Below are positions 1-10,000 of a stretch of 64,000 nt of DNA, one piece after another (positions within the stretch are counted from its first letter, which is position 1; every line of letters begins with the position of its first letter). The position numbers and the translations under genes are program-made. This DNA comes from an uncultured Pelagibacteraceae bacterium (GTDB lineage: Bacteria; Pseudomonadota; Alphaproteobacteria; Pelagibacterales; Pelagibacteraceae). The stretch is from assembly GCA_902589155.1 (NCBI GenBank), contig CACIRV010000001.1, positions 1-64,000 of the forward strand, read 5' to 3'. The notes below the pieces were generated by a model. It saw nothing but the letters and a program-made list of their open reading frames with translations, had not been told where the DNA came from and made no database searches.

Positions 1-1
1 A

Positions 2-700
2 TGTAAAAACCTGAAAGAACTAGCAGCAATTGCCAAAAAATATAATCTTATAGTTTTATCAGACGAAATTTATACTGATTTAACTTTTTGTAATAAATAT
101 GAGTCAATTTCACAATATTATCCAGAGAAAACATTTATCAGTGGAGGCCTAAGTAAATGGTGTGGTGCCGGAGGATGGAGAGTAGGATTTTTTGCTGTAC
201 CAAATCAATTAGAAGAACTTTTGGAAAATATAAAAACATTAGCCAGCGAGTCTTATTCTACAGTTAATAGTCCAGCTCAATTCGCTGCAGTTGAGGCATA
301 TGATGGTGACTTTAGTAAATATAAAACTAAAACTTTAAATATTTTGAGATCTGTAGGTTATTATGTTTATAAAAATCTCAAATCAAATAAAGTTATAATC
401 AATCCACCTCAAGGTGCATTTTATTTAATGCCTGAGTTTCCTAATAAGAAGTATAAAACTTCCACAGAATTATGCGAAAGTATATTAGATGAAACTGGAG
501 TAGCAATGCTACCAGCGTCTGATTTTGGTTTTGGACCAAAAAAGATGCTTACCAGGTTATGCTACATTGATTTCGATGGAAATGAATTTCTCAAAGCCAC
601 AATAAACGGCAATACTATTGATGATAAAATAATTGAAAAGTATGCACCAAATGTAGTTGAGGGTGTCAAAAAATTATCAAATTGGGCTAAAAATCTATAA
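2..700 (+). CDS. Class I/II PLP-dependent aminotransferase, C-terminal part (5' truncated by window edge)
   Basis: Frame 2 is open upstream of the listed ORF (CKNLKELAAIAKKYNLIVLSDEIYTDLTF...SGGLSKWCGAGGWRVGF). SDEIY and the S-x-SK-x-GAGGWRVG PLP-lysine motif are present; continues to stop at 700. Confidence 0.88.
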   Translation, partial: CKNLKELAAIAKKYNLIVLSDEIYTDLTFCNKYESISQYYPEKTFISGGLSKWCGAGGWRVGFFAVPNQLEELLENIKTLASESYSTVNSPAQFAAVEAYDGDFSKYKTKTLNILRSVGYYVYKNLKSNKVIINPPQGAFYLMPEFPNKKYKTSTELCESILDETGVAMLPASDFGFGPKKMLTRLCYIDFDGNEFLKATINGNTIDDKIIEKYAPNVVEGVKKLSNWAKNL

Positions 701-764
701 AGATTCTCTTTGACCTTCGTCTTTATCCATAGTTAAATTATTGCATTAACAAATGGGGGATCAC

Positions 765-1769
765 ATGAAAAAAATAATATCAATGATTTCTGCTATTTTA
801 GTAACTTTTGCTTTATCAAGCCCAATTACTTCAATCGCGAAATCAGCGGAGTTCTTTACAATAGGAACTGGTGGACCTACTGGAGTATATTTTCAAACTG
901 GTAATGCTATTTGTAAAATGCTTCATAAATCAGCGATAAGCGCTGATCACGGTAGAAAAAAAGGTACAGCTAAAGCTTACAGATGTACTGCGCCTTCTAC
1001 AGGTGGTTCAAACTATAATATTGGACAAATTAAAGATGGTGAGTTTCAATTTGGTGTTGCTCAGTCAGACTGGCAGTACCATGCTTATAACGGATCAAGC
1101 AAATGGGAAGGTAAGCAGTTCAGCAATTTGAGAGCTGTATTCTCAGTGCATAACGAACCATTTCAAATTTGGGCTAGTAAAAAATCTAAAATTAAAGATT
1201 TTAAAGGACTAAAAGGAAAAACAGTAAACATTGGTAATCCAGGTTCTGGTCAAAGAGGAACTATGGAAGAACTAATGAAAGCTATGGGAGCAGATATGAG
1301 TATGTTCAAAGCAACTACTGAACTTACTTCTTCTGAACAAGTAAAAGCTCTTTGTGATGGTAAAATAGATGCATTCGGATATTCAGTAGGATTTCCTAAT
1401 GGCGCTATGGAGCAAGCAGCAACTTGTAAAGCAAAAGCTAGCCCTATTAATTTAACTGGAGCCCCAGTACAAGGTTTAATTGATGGAGCTGATTATTATG
1501 CTAAAGCTGTAATTCCAGCAGGCACTTACTCAAATCAGAAAAAAGATGCTACAACATTTGGTGTAAAAGCTACTGTTGTAACAAGTGCTGATGTTTCTGA
1601 AGAACTTGTATACTTAGTAACTAAAGCAGTTATGGAAAACTTTGATGCTTTCAGAGATCAACATCCTGCTTTTGGACCTCTGGAAAAGAAAAACATGATA
1701 GCTGATGGTTTATCAGCTCCATTACATCCAGGCGCAATTAAATATTATAAAGAAGCTGGATTAATGTAA
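765..1769 (+). CDS. TAXI-family TRAP transporter solute-binding protein (ORF track starts at 753; ATG at 765 preceded by GGGGGA fits better)
   Basis: Signal peptide MKKIISMISAILVTFALSSPITSIAKS, then FFTIGTGGPTGVYFQTGNAICKM typical of TAXI receptors; followed by a fused TRAP permease. Confidence 0.92.
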   Translation: MKKIISMISAILVTFALSSPITSIAKSAEFFTIGTGGPTGVYFQTGNAICKMLHKSAISADHGRKKGTAKAYRCTAPSTGGSNYNIGQIKDGEFQFGVAQSDWQYHAYNGSSKWEGKQFSNLRAVFSVHNEPFQIWASKKSKIKDFKGLKGKTVNIGNPGSGQRGTMEELMKAMGADMSMFKATTELTSSEQVKALCDGKIDAFGYSVGFPNGAMEQAATCKAKASPINLTGAPVQGLIDGADYYAKAVIPAGTYSNQKKDATTFGVKATVVTSADVSEELVYLVTKAVMENFDAFRDQHPAFGPLEKKNMIADGLSAPLHPGAIKYYKEAGLM

Positions 1770-1789
1770 TCTAACTACTTGATTAAATT

Positions 1790-1822
1790 AAAAAGGCCCA
1801 ATTTTTATTGGGCCTTTTTTTT
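1790..1822 (+). terminator. Rho-independent terminator after the TAXI receptor
   Basis: AAAAAGGCCCAATTTTTATTGGGCCTTTTTTTTT: perfect stem AAGGCCCAA/TTGGGCCTT followed by a T-run. Confidence 0.9.
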
Positions 1823-1845
1823 TAGAATAATGTATCTTAATCAAA

Positions 1846-4194
1846 ATGAGTCAAAAAATTCAAAGCAAAATTAAAGATAAAATTCAAGAAGATATTTCAC
1901 CTACACGAAACTTATCAGGTATTCATTTAAAAATAGTTTTTGGTATTGCCATTCTTTGGACTTTTTTTCAACTTTGGTATGCTTCACCATTTCCTTTTTG
2001 GCTAAACTTTGGAATGTTCAAAGGTTTACCAGCAAGAGCTATACACTTAGGTTTTGCTTTAACATTAACTTTTTTGATTTTCCCTATTGTAAGAGGAAAA
2101 AAAATCTCAAGATTTGATATTCTTATTAGTATTATCGCAGCCTTTTGTTGTTTGTATATTTATTTTTTTTATGATGATCTAGTTAACAGAGGTGGAATAC
2201 TTTTAGTAAAAGAGATATTTGGATTTAAAGTTCCTGTTGAGCTTATAATAGGGGCTATAGGAATATTAATTTTATTAGAGGCAACAAGACGTGCCATAGG
2301 AATGCCTTTGGTAGTAATTGCTATTTGTTTTCTTTTATTTTCTTATTTTGGAAAATACGCGCCTGATATTATTTCTCATGGTGGTCTTTCCATAAAAAGA
2401 TTAGTTGGGTTTCAATGGTTTGACCAAGAAGCAATATTTGGGATACCAATAGGTGTTTCAGTAGATTTTATATTTCTATTTGTATTATTTGGAGCATTGT
2501 TAGAAACAGCGGGTGGTGGAAAATATTTTTTAGATTTAGCATTTGCAATGGTGGGTAAGATGCGTGGAGGTCCAGCTAAAGCAGCTATTTTAGGATCTGG
2601 AATGACAGGTATGATTTCAGGCTCATCAATTGCAAACACAGTTACGACAGGAACTTTCACAATTCCTATTATGAAAAAAACTGGTTTCTCTCAGGAAAAG
2701 GCAGGAGCTATAGAAGTTTCTTCTTCAGTTAATGGACAGATAATGCCACCGGTAATGGGGGCAGCAGCTTTTGTTATGGCAAGTTTTATTGGTGTTACTT
2801 ATTTTGAAGTTGTTAAACATGCTTTTCTACCAGCAATAATCTCCTATATTGCACTATTCTATATATCTCATCTTGAGGCTCTAAAACTTGGACTTAAGGG
2901 TATGGAAGATAGCGATGTTCCCCACTTAAAGAAAACATTTTTATCTGGCTTGCATTTTTTAATTCCTATCTTTGTTTTAATTTTTTTACTTGTTTACATG
3001 AGATACACAGCAGGATTTTCAATTTTTTATGCAACGATTGCTTTAATATTAGTAAACTTAATTAGTAGAATTATTAAAAATCCAAATTTTAAAACTGGAT
3101 TAATAGATTGGTATAATCAGACTGTAGTAGGACTTCAAAAAGGTGCAATTAACATGGTTGGTGTTGGAATTGCTATAGCTACGGCAGGTATAATAGTAGG
3201 AGCTGTTGGGTCGACTGGACTAAGCACAAATCTGATTATCGTGATAGAAACAATCGCAAGAGATAATGTAATCGTACTTATTTTTCTAACAATTATTTTA
3301 TGTTTACTATTAGGCATGGGTCTTCCAACAACTGCTAACTATGTAGTAGTTGCATCTTTAATGGCTACAGTTTTAGTTGATGTGGGAAACGCCTCTGGAT
3401 TTATTTTTCCATTAATTGCGGTCCATTTATTTGTATTTTATTTTGGCTTAATGGCAGATGTAACGCCTCCAGTCGGTCTAGCTTCATATGCTGCAGCAGC
3501 AATTTCAGGAGGAGATCCTTTAAAAACTGGTCTTCAAGCTATTTGGTATAGCTTAAGAACAGGAATATTGCCTATTGTGTTTTTGTTTAATCATGAATTA
3601 CTTTTAATTGGAGTCGATAACATCTGGCAAGCTTTATTAGTAATAACAACATCTTTAATTGGTATATTAGTATTTACAGCAGCTACTCAAAGATGGTTTA
3701 TTAATAGATTGAGCTGGTATGAGATAATTGCTTTTTTAATTATCTCTATATCTTTTTTGGCGCCTGATTTTGTATTAGGTAAATTTTATCCAAAGTTTAA
3801 CGAGCAAAAATTATCTTCAACTAAGATACAAGAACTAATTTTTGATCCATCTAAAGAAGTTCATATTAAAGTAACTAGATTTACTGAATATGGAGAGAGA
3901 TATAAATTATTTGTAATAGACAAAGGTAGTTTTAAGAATGAATATAATTTAGAAGAGTTTGGTATGAATTTAGCAGATGAAAGTGGTCAAGTGACAGTTG
4001 ATAAATTAAATTGGAAAGGCCAAGCAAAAAAATCTGGGATACAAATGGGAGATGTCATTAGTAATTTTAAAATCGAAAATCCAGATCGTCCAAATAAATC
4101 CATCGTTTACCCATTTGCTTTAATTCTATTGTTCTTGTTTGGATTCACAAACTTTAAATTTGGAAAAAAGTCTCCCCTAGAAAAAAATACTTAA
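1846..4194 (+). CDS. TRAP transporter fused 4TM/12TM permease with C-terminal DUF3394/PDZ-like extension
   Basis: 782 aa polytopic protein; GSGMTGMISGSSIANTVTTGTFTIPIMKK and GMGLPTTANYVVVA motifs of DctM-type permeases; soluble C-terminal segment ...GQAKKSGIQMGDVISNF. Confidence 0.92.
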   Translation: MSQKIQSKIKDKIQEDISPTRNLSGIHLKIVFGIAILWTFFQLWYASPFPFWLNFGMFKGLPARAIHLGFALTLTFLIFPIVRGKKISRFDILISIIAAFCCLYIYFFYDDLVNRGGILLVKEIFGFKVPVELIIGAIGILILLEATRRAIGMPLVVIAICFLLFSYFGKYAPDIISHGGLSIKRLVGFQWFDQEAIFGIPIGVSVDFIFLFVLFGALLETAGGGKYFLDLAFAMVGKMRGGPAKAAILGSGMTGMISGSSIANTVTTGTFTIPIMKKTGFSQEKAGAIEVSSSVNGQIMPPVMGAAAFVMASFIGVTYFEVVKHAFLPAIISYIALFYISHLEALKLGLKGMEDSDVPHLKKTFLSGLHFLIPIFVLIFLLVYMRYTAGFSIFYATIALILVNLISRIIKNPNFKTGLIDWYNQTVVGLQKGAINMVGVGIAIATAGIIVGAVGSTGLSTNLIIVIETIARDNVIVLIFLTIILCLLLGMGLPTTANYVVVASLMATVLVDVGNASGFIFPLIAVHLFVFYFGLMADVTPPVGLASYAAAAISGGDPLKTGLQAIWYSLRTGILPIVFLFNHELLLIGVDNIWQALLVITTSLIGILVFTAATQRWFINRLSWYEIIAFLIISISFLAPDFVLGKFYPKFNEQKLSSTKIQELIFDPSKEVHIKVTRFTEYGERYKLFVIDKGSFKNEYNLEEFGMNLADESGQVTVDKLNWKGQAKKSGIQMGDVISNFKIENPDRPNKSIVYPFALILLFLFGFTNFKFGKKSPLEKNT

Positions 4195-4218
4195 AATAAA
4201 TTTTATATTTCTTTTTTT

Positions 4219-4275
4219 TTAACTAACTATTGCAGCTATAATAATGGCTACTATCAGTACTTCCCAACCAGACAT
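4219..4275 (-). CDS. Putative 18-aa hydrophobic microprotein MSGWEVLIVAIIIAAIVS
   Basis: Reverse strand ATG TCT GGT TGG GAA ... AGT TAA; preceded by a strong SD (TTTTGGAGGTAATAAAATG); short hydrophobic helix. Confidence 0.5.
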   Translation of the reverse strand: MSGWEVLIVAIIIAAIVS

Positions 4276-4293
4276 TTTATTACCTCCAAAATA

Positions 4294-4470
4294 ATGTTAA
4301 AATTTGATGTTGGTAAAATTATGATTAAGTGGTTGTATTTAATATTTTGCTACATTGGACTACATAGATACGAAAAGGTAGATATTAGCTTTAGTTTTGG
4401 ACCAGGGGGCTCAACCGAGACGATAAGATGTAAAGATTGTGGTGTTAAAAAATTAAGAAAAAAGCGTTAA
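4294..4470 (+). CDS. Small CxxC protein, DUF1660-like (58 aa; possibly starting at in-frame ATG 4321)
   Basis: MLKFDVGKIMIKWLYLIFCYIGLHRYEKVDISFSFGPGGSTETIRCKDCGVKKLRKKR: Cys...LH then CKDC pattern resembling DUF1660 small putative zinc-binding proteins; absent from ORF track because of length. Confidence 0.5.
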   Translation: MLKFDVGKIMIKWLYLIFCYIGLHRYEKVDISFSFGPGGSTETIRCKDCGVKKLRKKR

Positions 4471-4856
4471 AGGATTTTCCAAGTTCCCGAGGCAGTTGCA
4501 ACAATTTTTTCTGCACCAAATATTTCACATGAGATAAATACTAGTGTCTTTGTTTTTTTTAAAACTTTTACTTTTCCAATTAGTCTTTCATTTAATTTTC
4601 CAGCTGAAATAAACTTGATGTCTAAATTTATCGTTACACATCTTTTATTACCAGCTGCGATATGGGCTGCGTTACCCATACCAGTATCAGCTATAGTTGC
4701 AATAAAGCCACCGTGAGCTATACCGCCTGTGTTCAAACAATTTTCTAAAATTTTGATACTATATTCAAAATTGGCTTCATCTATCTTTTTAAAAGATAAA
4801 TCACCAATATTTTGCATAAAACCTTTTTTAGTTTCGTCCATAAGATTTTTTATCAT
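4467..4856 (-). CDS. PaaI/hotdog-fold thioesterase family protein
   Basis: NTGGIAHGGFIATIADTGMGNAA...GTWKIL hotdog thioesterase signature. Confidence 0.85.
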   Translation of the reverse strand: MIKNLMDETKKGFMQNIGDLSFKKIDEANFEYSIKILENCLNTGGIAHGGFIATIADTGMGNAAHIAAGNKRCVTINLDIKFISAGKLNERLIGKVKVLKKTKTLVFISCEIFGAEKIVATASGTWKIL

Positions 4857-5730
4857 AAATTGGGGCTAGTTGAGAAAAAATTACAGCTATTAATATCAAT
4901 ACTATTCCAAATATTTTAAGATCACTTAAGAATTGGTTCAAAAGTATCCACCCAAATATTGAAGCAAAAACGCCTTCTAGTGAAAAAATAATTGCTACTG
5001 GAGCAGGAGATAAATTTTGTTGACTATAAGCTTGCAATAAAAAAGCTATTCCACTTGATAAAACACCAGCGTAAAGAAGTTCATTTTTTTCCATCAATAA
5101 ATTTCCTAATGTAATGTTCTCAAAGACTAAAGAAGGAATAAAAGCAATTATTGACCCAATCAGGCAAGCTCCCATAGTTATAGCAATAGGATAATTAAAT
5201 AAATTTAAAAATTTCGATAAATAAACAATATGAAAAGCCCAGAAAAAAGCTCCTAGTAAAACTAAGGAATCTCCTAATCTTACTGTTACGTTATTTATTT
5301 CAGTGAGTAAAAAACCTCCAATAATACAAACAAAAACTGACGGCCATACAGACCAATGAATCTTTTTAGAGAATAAAAAATAAGATATAGCAGGAACAAT
5401 AAGAACATAGAATATTGTAAAGATTGCAGAATTGGCAACATCTGTATAAAGTAAAGAGTACTGCTGTAATGCATTTCCTCCACTGAGAAAAAAACCAAGA
5501 AGAAATAAATAAAACAAAATAATATTATAAGAAAATTTTTTTTCTTTGATTTTTTTGAATTCAAAAATGAAAAAAAATGGGACTAATGCTATAAACCCCA
5601 GAAACATTCTTCCTGTAGTAAATGAAAAGGGACCGATATAATCCATTCCCATGTCTTGTGCAATAAAAGCTGAACCCCATATAAATGAGCACGAGACAGC
5701 ACAAACAAGGGAGATTAATTTTTTATTCAT
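4828..5730 (-). CDS. DMT (EamA) family permease
   Basis: About 10 TM helices; WGSAFIAQDMGMDYIGPFSFTTGRM and SLEGVFASIFGWILLNQ EamA signatures. Confidence 0.88.
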   Translation of the reverse strand: MNKKLISLVCAVSCSFIWGSAFIAQDMGMDYIGPFSFTTGRMFLGFIALVPFFFIFEFKKIKEKKFSYNIILFYLFLLGFFLSGGNALQQYSLLYTDVANSAIFTIFYVLIVPAISYFLFSKKIHWSVWPSVFVCIIGGFLLTEINNVTVRLGDSLVLLGAFFWAFHIVYLSKFLNLFNYPIAITMGACLIGSIIAFIPSLVFENITLGNLLMEKNELLYAGVLSSGIAFLLQAYSQQNLSPAPVAIIFSLEGVFASIFGWILLNQFLSDLKIFGIVLILIAVIFSQLAPIYDKKSYGRN

Positions 5731-5753
5731 GATGTTTATTATTGTAAATTATA

Positions 5754-7016
5754 TTAAACAGCAAGCTTGAAAGCGAAATCCTTACCTAAACATTCACTTA
5801 AATAGACGCAAAATCTTGCTCCTTCTGCCCCATCAATTATTCTATGATCATAAGACAGAGAAATTGGTAAAATTTTTCTAGAAACAATTTTACCTTTTAA
5901 TTTTATTAATTTATCAAAACTTTTTCCAACACCTAGTATAGCAACTTCTGGAGGATTAATTATTGGAGTAAAAAATGTTCCCCCAATGCCTCCTAAACTC
6001 GATATTGTCATGGAACCACCAAAGAATTCTTTTTTATCTATTTTTAATTCTCTGCAAAGTTTACTAGTTTTTTTTAATGCTTCTCCAATTTCTTTAATAC
6101 TCATTTGGTCTACATCTCTAATCTTGGGCACCATTAAGCCATGCGGCGTATCAACCGCAAAACCTAAATGAAAATATTTTTTATAAATTATTTTATTATG
6201 AATAGGGTCAATTGAGGCATTGAAATTTGGAAAAGCCTTAAGCGCACTTATTAAAGCTTTTGATATAAATGCGAGGGGAGTAACTTTTATCATTTCTCCA
6301 GAGTAGTAATCATACAAAGATGACCTAAATTGCTCCATTTCCGTAATATCAATTTCTTCATGCTGTGTAACGTGGGGGATTTCTGTCCAAGACCTAACTA
6401 GTTGGGGTCCTGATAATTTTTTGACTCGCGGTATGTCTTTTAATTGAATTTCTCCGAACTCTTCGTGAGGATATTCTTCTTTATGGATTTTTTTCTCAAC
6501 TTTACCACCACTTACAGTAACTTGTGATCTGATGAAATTTTTTACATCTTCTTCAGAAACTCTTCCTGATCTTTGTGATCCAGGTATTTCAAGCACATTA
6601 GCGCCCAGTTCTCTTGCAAATTTTCTTACCTTTGGGCTAGCAGATTTAGTTCCACTTTGTGAAGAAGGAGTGGTTGGTATAATCTCTTTTGTTTTAATTA
6701 TCTTTGGTTTCTTATCCTCTACTTTTTTTTCAATTTTTTGCTCTTTATTTGCTGTTACTTTTTTTTCCTCTGTTTTGTTTTCTGACTTAAGACTAAGAAT
6801 TAGATCTCCTTGATTTACTTTATTACCAACTTTTATGTTAATTTTTTCTACTATTCCTTCATGAGTAGCAGGCACTTCTACACTAGATTTATCACTTTCT
6901 AATGTTATCAAAGAGTCATTTTTTTTAATTTGTTGTCCTTCTTTTACGAGGATTTCAATAACTTCTACATCCTTGAAATCACCCATATTAGGAACTAAAA
7001 TTTTTGTACTAGCCAT
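5754..7016 (-). CDS. aceF: Pyruvate dehydrogenase E2, dihydrolipoamide acetyltransferase
   Basis: One N-terminal lipoyl domain (ESDKSSVEVPA), peripheral subunit-binding domain (SPKVRKFARELGANV...GRVSEEDV), catalytic domain with SYDHRIIDGAEGARF. Confidence 0.95.
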   Translation of the reverse strand: MASTKILVPNMGDFKDVEVIEILVKEGQQIKKNDSLITLESDKSSVEVPATHEGIVEKINIKVGNKVNQGDLILSLKSENKTEEKKVTANKEQKIEKKVEDKKPKIIKTKEIIPTTPSSQSGTKSASPKVRKFARELGANVLEIPGSQRSGRVSEEDVKNFIRSQVTVSGGKVEKKIHKEEYPHEEFGEIQLKDIPRVKKLSGPQLVRSWTEIPHVTQHEEIDITEMEQFRSSLYDYYSGEMIKVTPLAFISKALISALKAFPNFNASIDPIHNKIIYKKYFHLGFAVDTPHGLMVPKIRDVDQMSIKEIGEALKKTSKLCRELKIDKKEFFGGSMTISSLGGIGGTFFTPIINPPEVAILGVGKSFDKLIKLKGKIVSRKILPISLSYDHRIIDGAEGARFCVYLSECLGKDFAFKLAV

Positions 7017-7018
7017 AT

Positions 7019-10000
7019 TTATAAGTTAGATGGAAAATCTTTATTTTTATCAATTTTATATTTCTTAATTGCTTTTTCTGCTTGTTTTGTTTCTATTAAT
7101 TGTTCTTTAGCTAAAGCACTTAAGGTGTAGGCAACTATATGTTCTTTGTCTACTTCAAAAAACTTTCTTAAATTCTTTCTTGTGTCGCTTCTTCCATATC
7201 CATCAGTACCTAAGGAATAAAATGGCTTTTCAGTATAAGGTCTTATTTGGTCCGAGAAAGATCTTGTATAATCAGATGCAGCAATAATTGGTCCATCTCT
7301 TTTCTCTAAGCACTTTTGGACATAAGATTTTTTCCTTTTTTCGTCGGGATTTAAAAGGTTCCATCTTTCTGTTTCCATACCGTCTCTTCTTAACTCGTTA
7401 AAACTTGTAATGCTCCATACATCTGAGTCTATGCCATAATCTTGAGATAAAATTTTTGCTGCCGATATAATTTCTCTTAATATTGTTCCAGAGCCTAAAA
7501 GTTGAACTTTTGTTTTTCCCTTTTTATTAAATTCTTTAAAAAGATACATTCCTTTAAGTATACCTTCATCACACCCCTTTGGTTTTTCAGGATGAGAATA
7601 ATTTTCATTCATCGCAGTAATGTAATAGAAAATGTTCTCTTTTTTTTCATGCATTCTTTTAATTCCATCTCTGAATATTGTTGCCATTTCATAAGCAAAA
7701 GTTGGATCGTAACTTACACAATTAGGTATATTAGAAGCTAATAAATGGCTATGTCCATCCTGGTGCTGCAATCCTTCTCCTGCCAATGTCGTTCTTCCTG
7801 CCGTAGCCCCAATTAAAAAGCCTCTAGCTTGGGAGTCTCCCGCGGCCCAAGCAAGGTCACCAACTCTTTGAAAACCAAACATAGAATAAAAGATATAGAT
7901 TGGTATCATTTCTAAGTCATGATTTGTATAAGATGTGCCTGCTGCAATCCAAGAAGACATAGCTCCAGACTCTGTAATTCCTTCTTCCAATACTTGACCA
8001 CTCTTATCTTCTCTATAAGAACTCAATTGTTCGGAGTCTACCGGCTCATATTTCTGTCCTTCATGAGCATAAATTCCAATTTTTTGAAAAAACCCTTCCA
8101 TCCCAAATGTTCTTGCTTCATCAGGAATAATTGGCACTAACCTTGGAGAGAGATTTTTATCACGAAGAAGAGCCGTTAACATTCTAACAAGAGCCATCGT
8201 TGTTGACATTTCTTTGTCTTCTGTTGACTTCATAAAAGTCCCAAAGATATCTTTTGGAGGCGCCTTAATTGCTTTGGCAAAAGAAGATCTTTCTGGGATA
8301 AAACCACCAAGTTTCAATCTTCTATCTTTTAAGTATTTTATTTCTTCAGAATTTTCACTTGGCTTATAGTATTCAATATTTTTAACTTGTTTATCTGTTA
8401 GTGGGACACCAAATCTATCCCTATAATATAGCAAGTCTTTTTCATCTAATTTTTTTTGCTGGTGAGTAGTGTTCATACTTTCACCAGATTTCCCCATACC
8501 ATAACCTTTGATAGTTTTTGCAAGTATAACAGTTGGAGAACCTTTGTGTTGCATCGCTGAATGATATGCTGCGTAAACTTTATGAGGATCATGTCCGCCT
8601 CTATTTAATTTCCAAATATCTTTATCAGTCATTGAAGAAACTAGTTCTTTTAATTCTGAATATTTTCCAAAAAATTTCTCTCTTACATATGCTCCACCTT
8701 TTGCTTTAAAAGCTTGATATTCACCATCTACACATTCATTCATTCTTTTTACCAGTAAACCATTTTTGTCTTTTGCTATCAGTTGATCCCAATATGAACC
8801 CCATATAACTTTAATTACATTCCATCCAGTGCCTCTGAAACTTCCTTCAAGTTCTTGAATAATTTTTCCGTTTCCTCTTACAGGCCCATCTAGCCTTTGA
8901 AGATTACAATTAATTACAAAAATTAGATTATCTAGCTTTTCTCTTGCAGCCAAGCCTATTGCTCCAAGTGACTCCGGCTCATCCATCTCGCCATCACCTA
9001 AGAAGACCCAAATTTTTCTTCCCTCGTCTTTTACTAAACCTCTATTTATTAAATATTTCAAAAATCGTGCTTGATAAATCGCCATGATCGGCCCTAGTCC
9101 CATCGACACAGTAGGAAATTGCCAAAAATTTGGCATTAACCATGGATGAGGATATGAAGACAATCCACCTTTATCAACTTCTTGTCTGAATCCATCCAAT
9201 TGTTTTGAAGTAAGCCTGCCTTCTAAAAATGCTCGAGCGTACATTCCAGGAGCAGAGTGCCCTTGAAAGTAAATTAAATCTCCCCCAAATTTATTATTTT
9301 TTGCTCTCCAGAAATGATTCATTCCCACATCATAAAGAGTTGCGGCTGATGCAAAGGTTCCAATGTGTCCACCTAGCTCTGAGCTTTTTTTATTAGCCCT
9401 GACTACCATTGCTGCTGCATTCCATCTTATATAAGCTCTTATTTTTTTTTCTATATTTTGATCTCCTGGTGACTTAACTTCAATTTCTGGAGGAATTGTA
9501 TTTATATATGGAGTAGTCCTAGTGTCGGGTAAAACTAAACCAGATTTATAAGCTTGATCAATTACCTGATTTAATAAATAACTTGCTCTTGGCGCTCCAT
9601 CGTTTTCAATTACAGAATTCAATGACTCAATCCATTCATTAGTTTCTATTGGGTCAATATCTTCTTTAGAAGCAGGTTCAGAAAAGATTTTTTTAATTTG
9701 TTTAATAGGATGCAAATCTCCATTTTTTTTTGGTTCTTCTTTAATGGGATCTTTCTTTTCGATTTCTTTTCTAGGAGTCGAAGTGGTTTTTCCGTTTTCG
9801 ATCGTAGCTAGGATACTCCCTTCTGAAACTTTATCTCCTATTTTAACTTTTAAATCTTTAATTTCACCTGAAGATGGAGAAGGAATTTCAAGACTAGATT
9901 TATCACTTTCAATAGTAACTATTGGATCATTTTTATTTACCTTGTCTCCAGGTTTGACTAGAACCTCAATTACTTCAACATCTTTAAAATCTCCAATATC

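Noticed and set aside
2412-3317. Minus-strand ORFs (82 and 60 aa) inside the TRAP permease
   Set aside because: Antisense shadow ORFs within a clearly coding gene; composition reflects the sense codons, with no family features.
5295-5564. 89-aa ORF within the DMT permease region
   Set aside because: Same-strand alternate frame inside a well-supported EamA gene; low-complexity translation.
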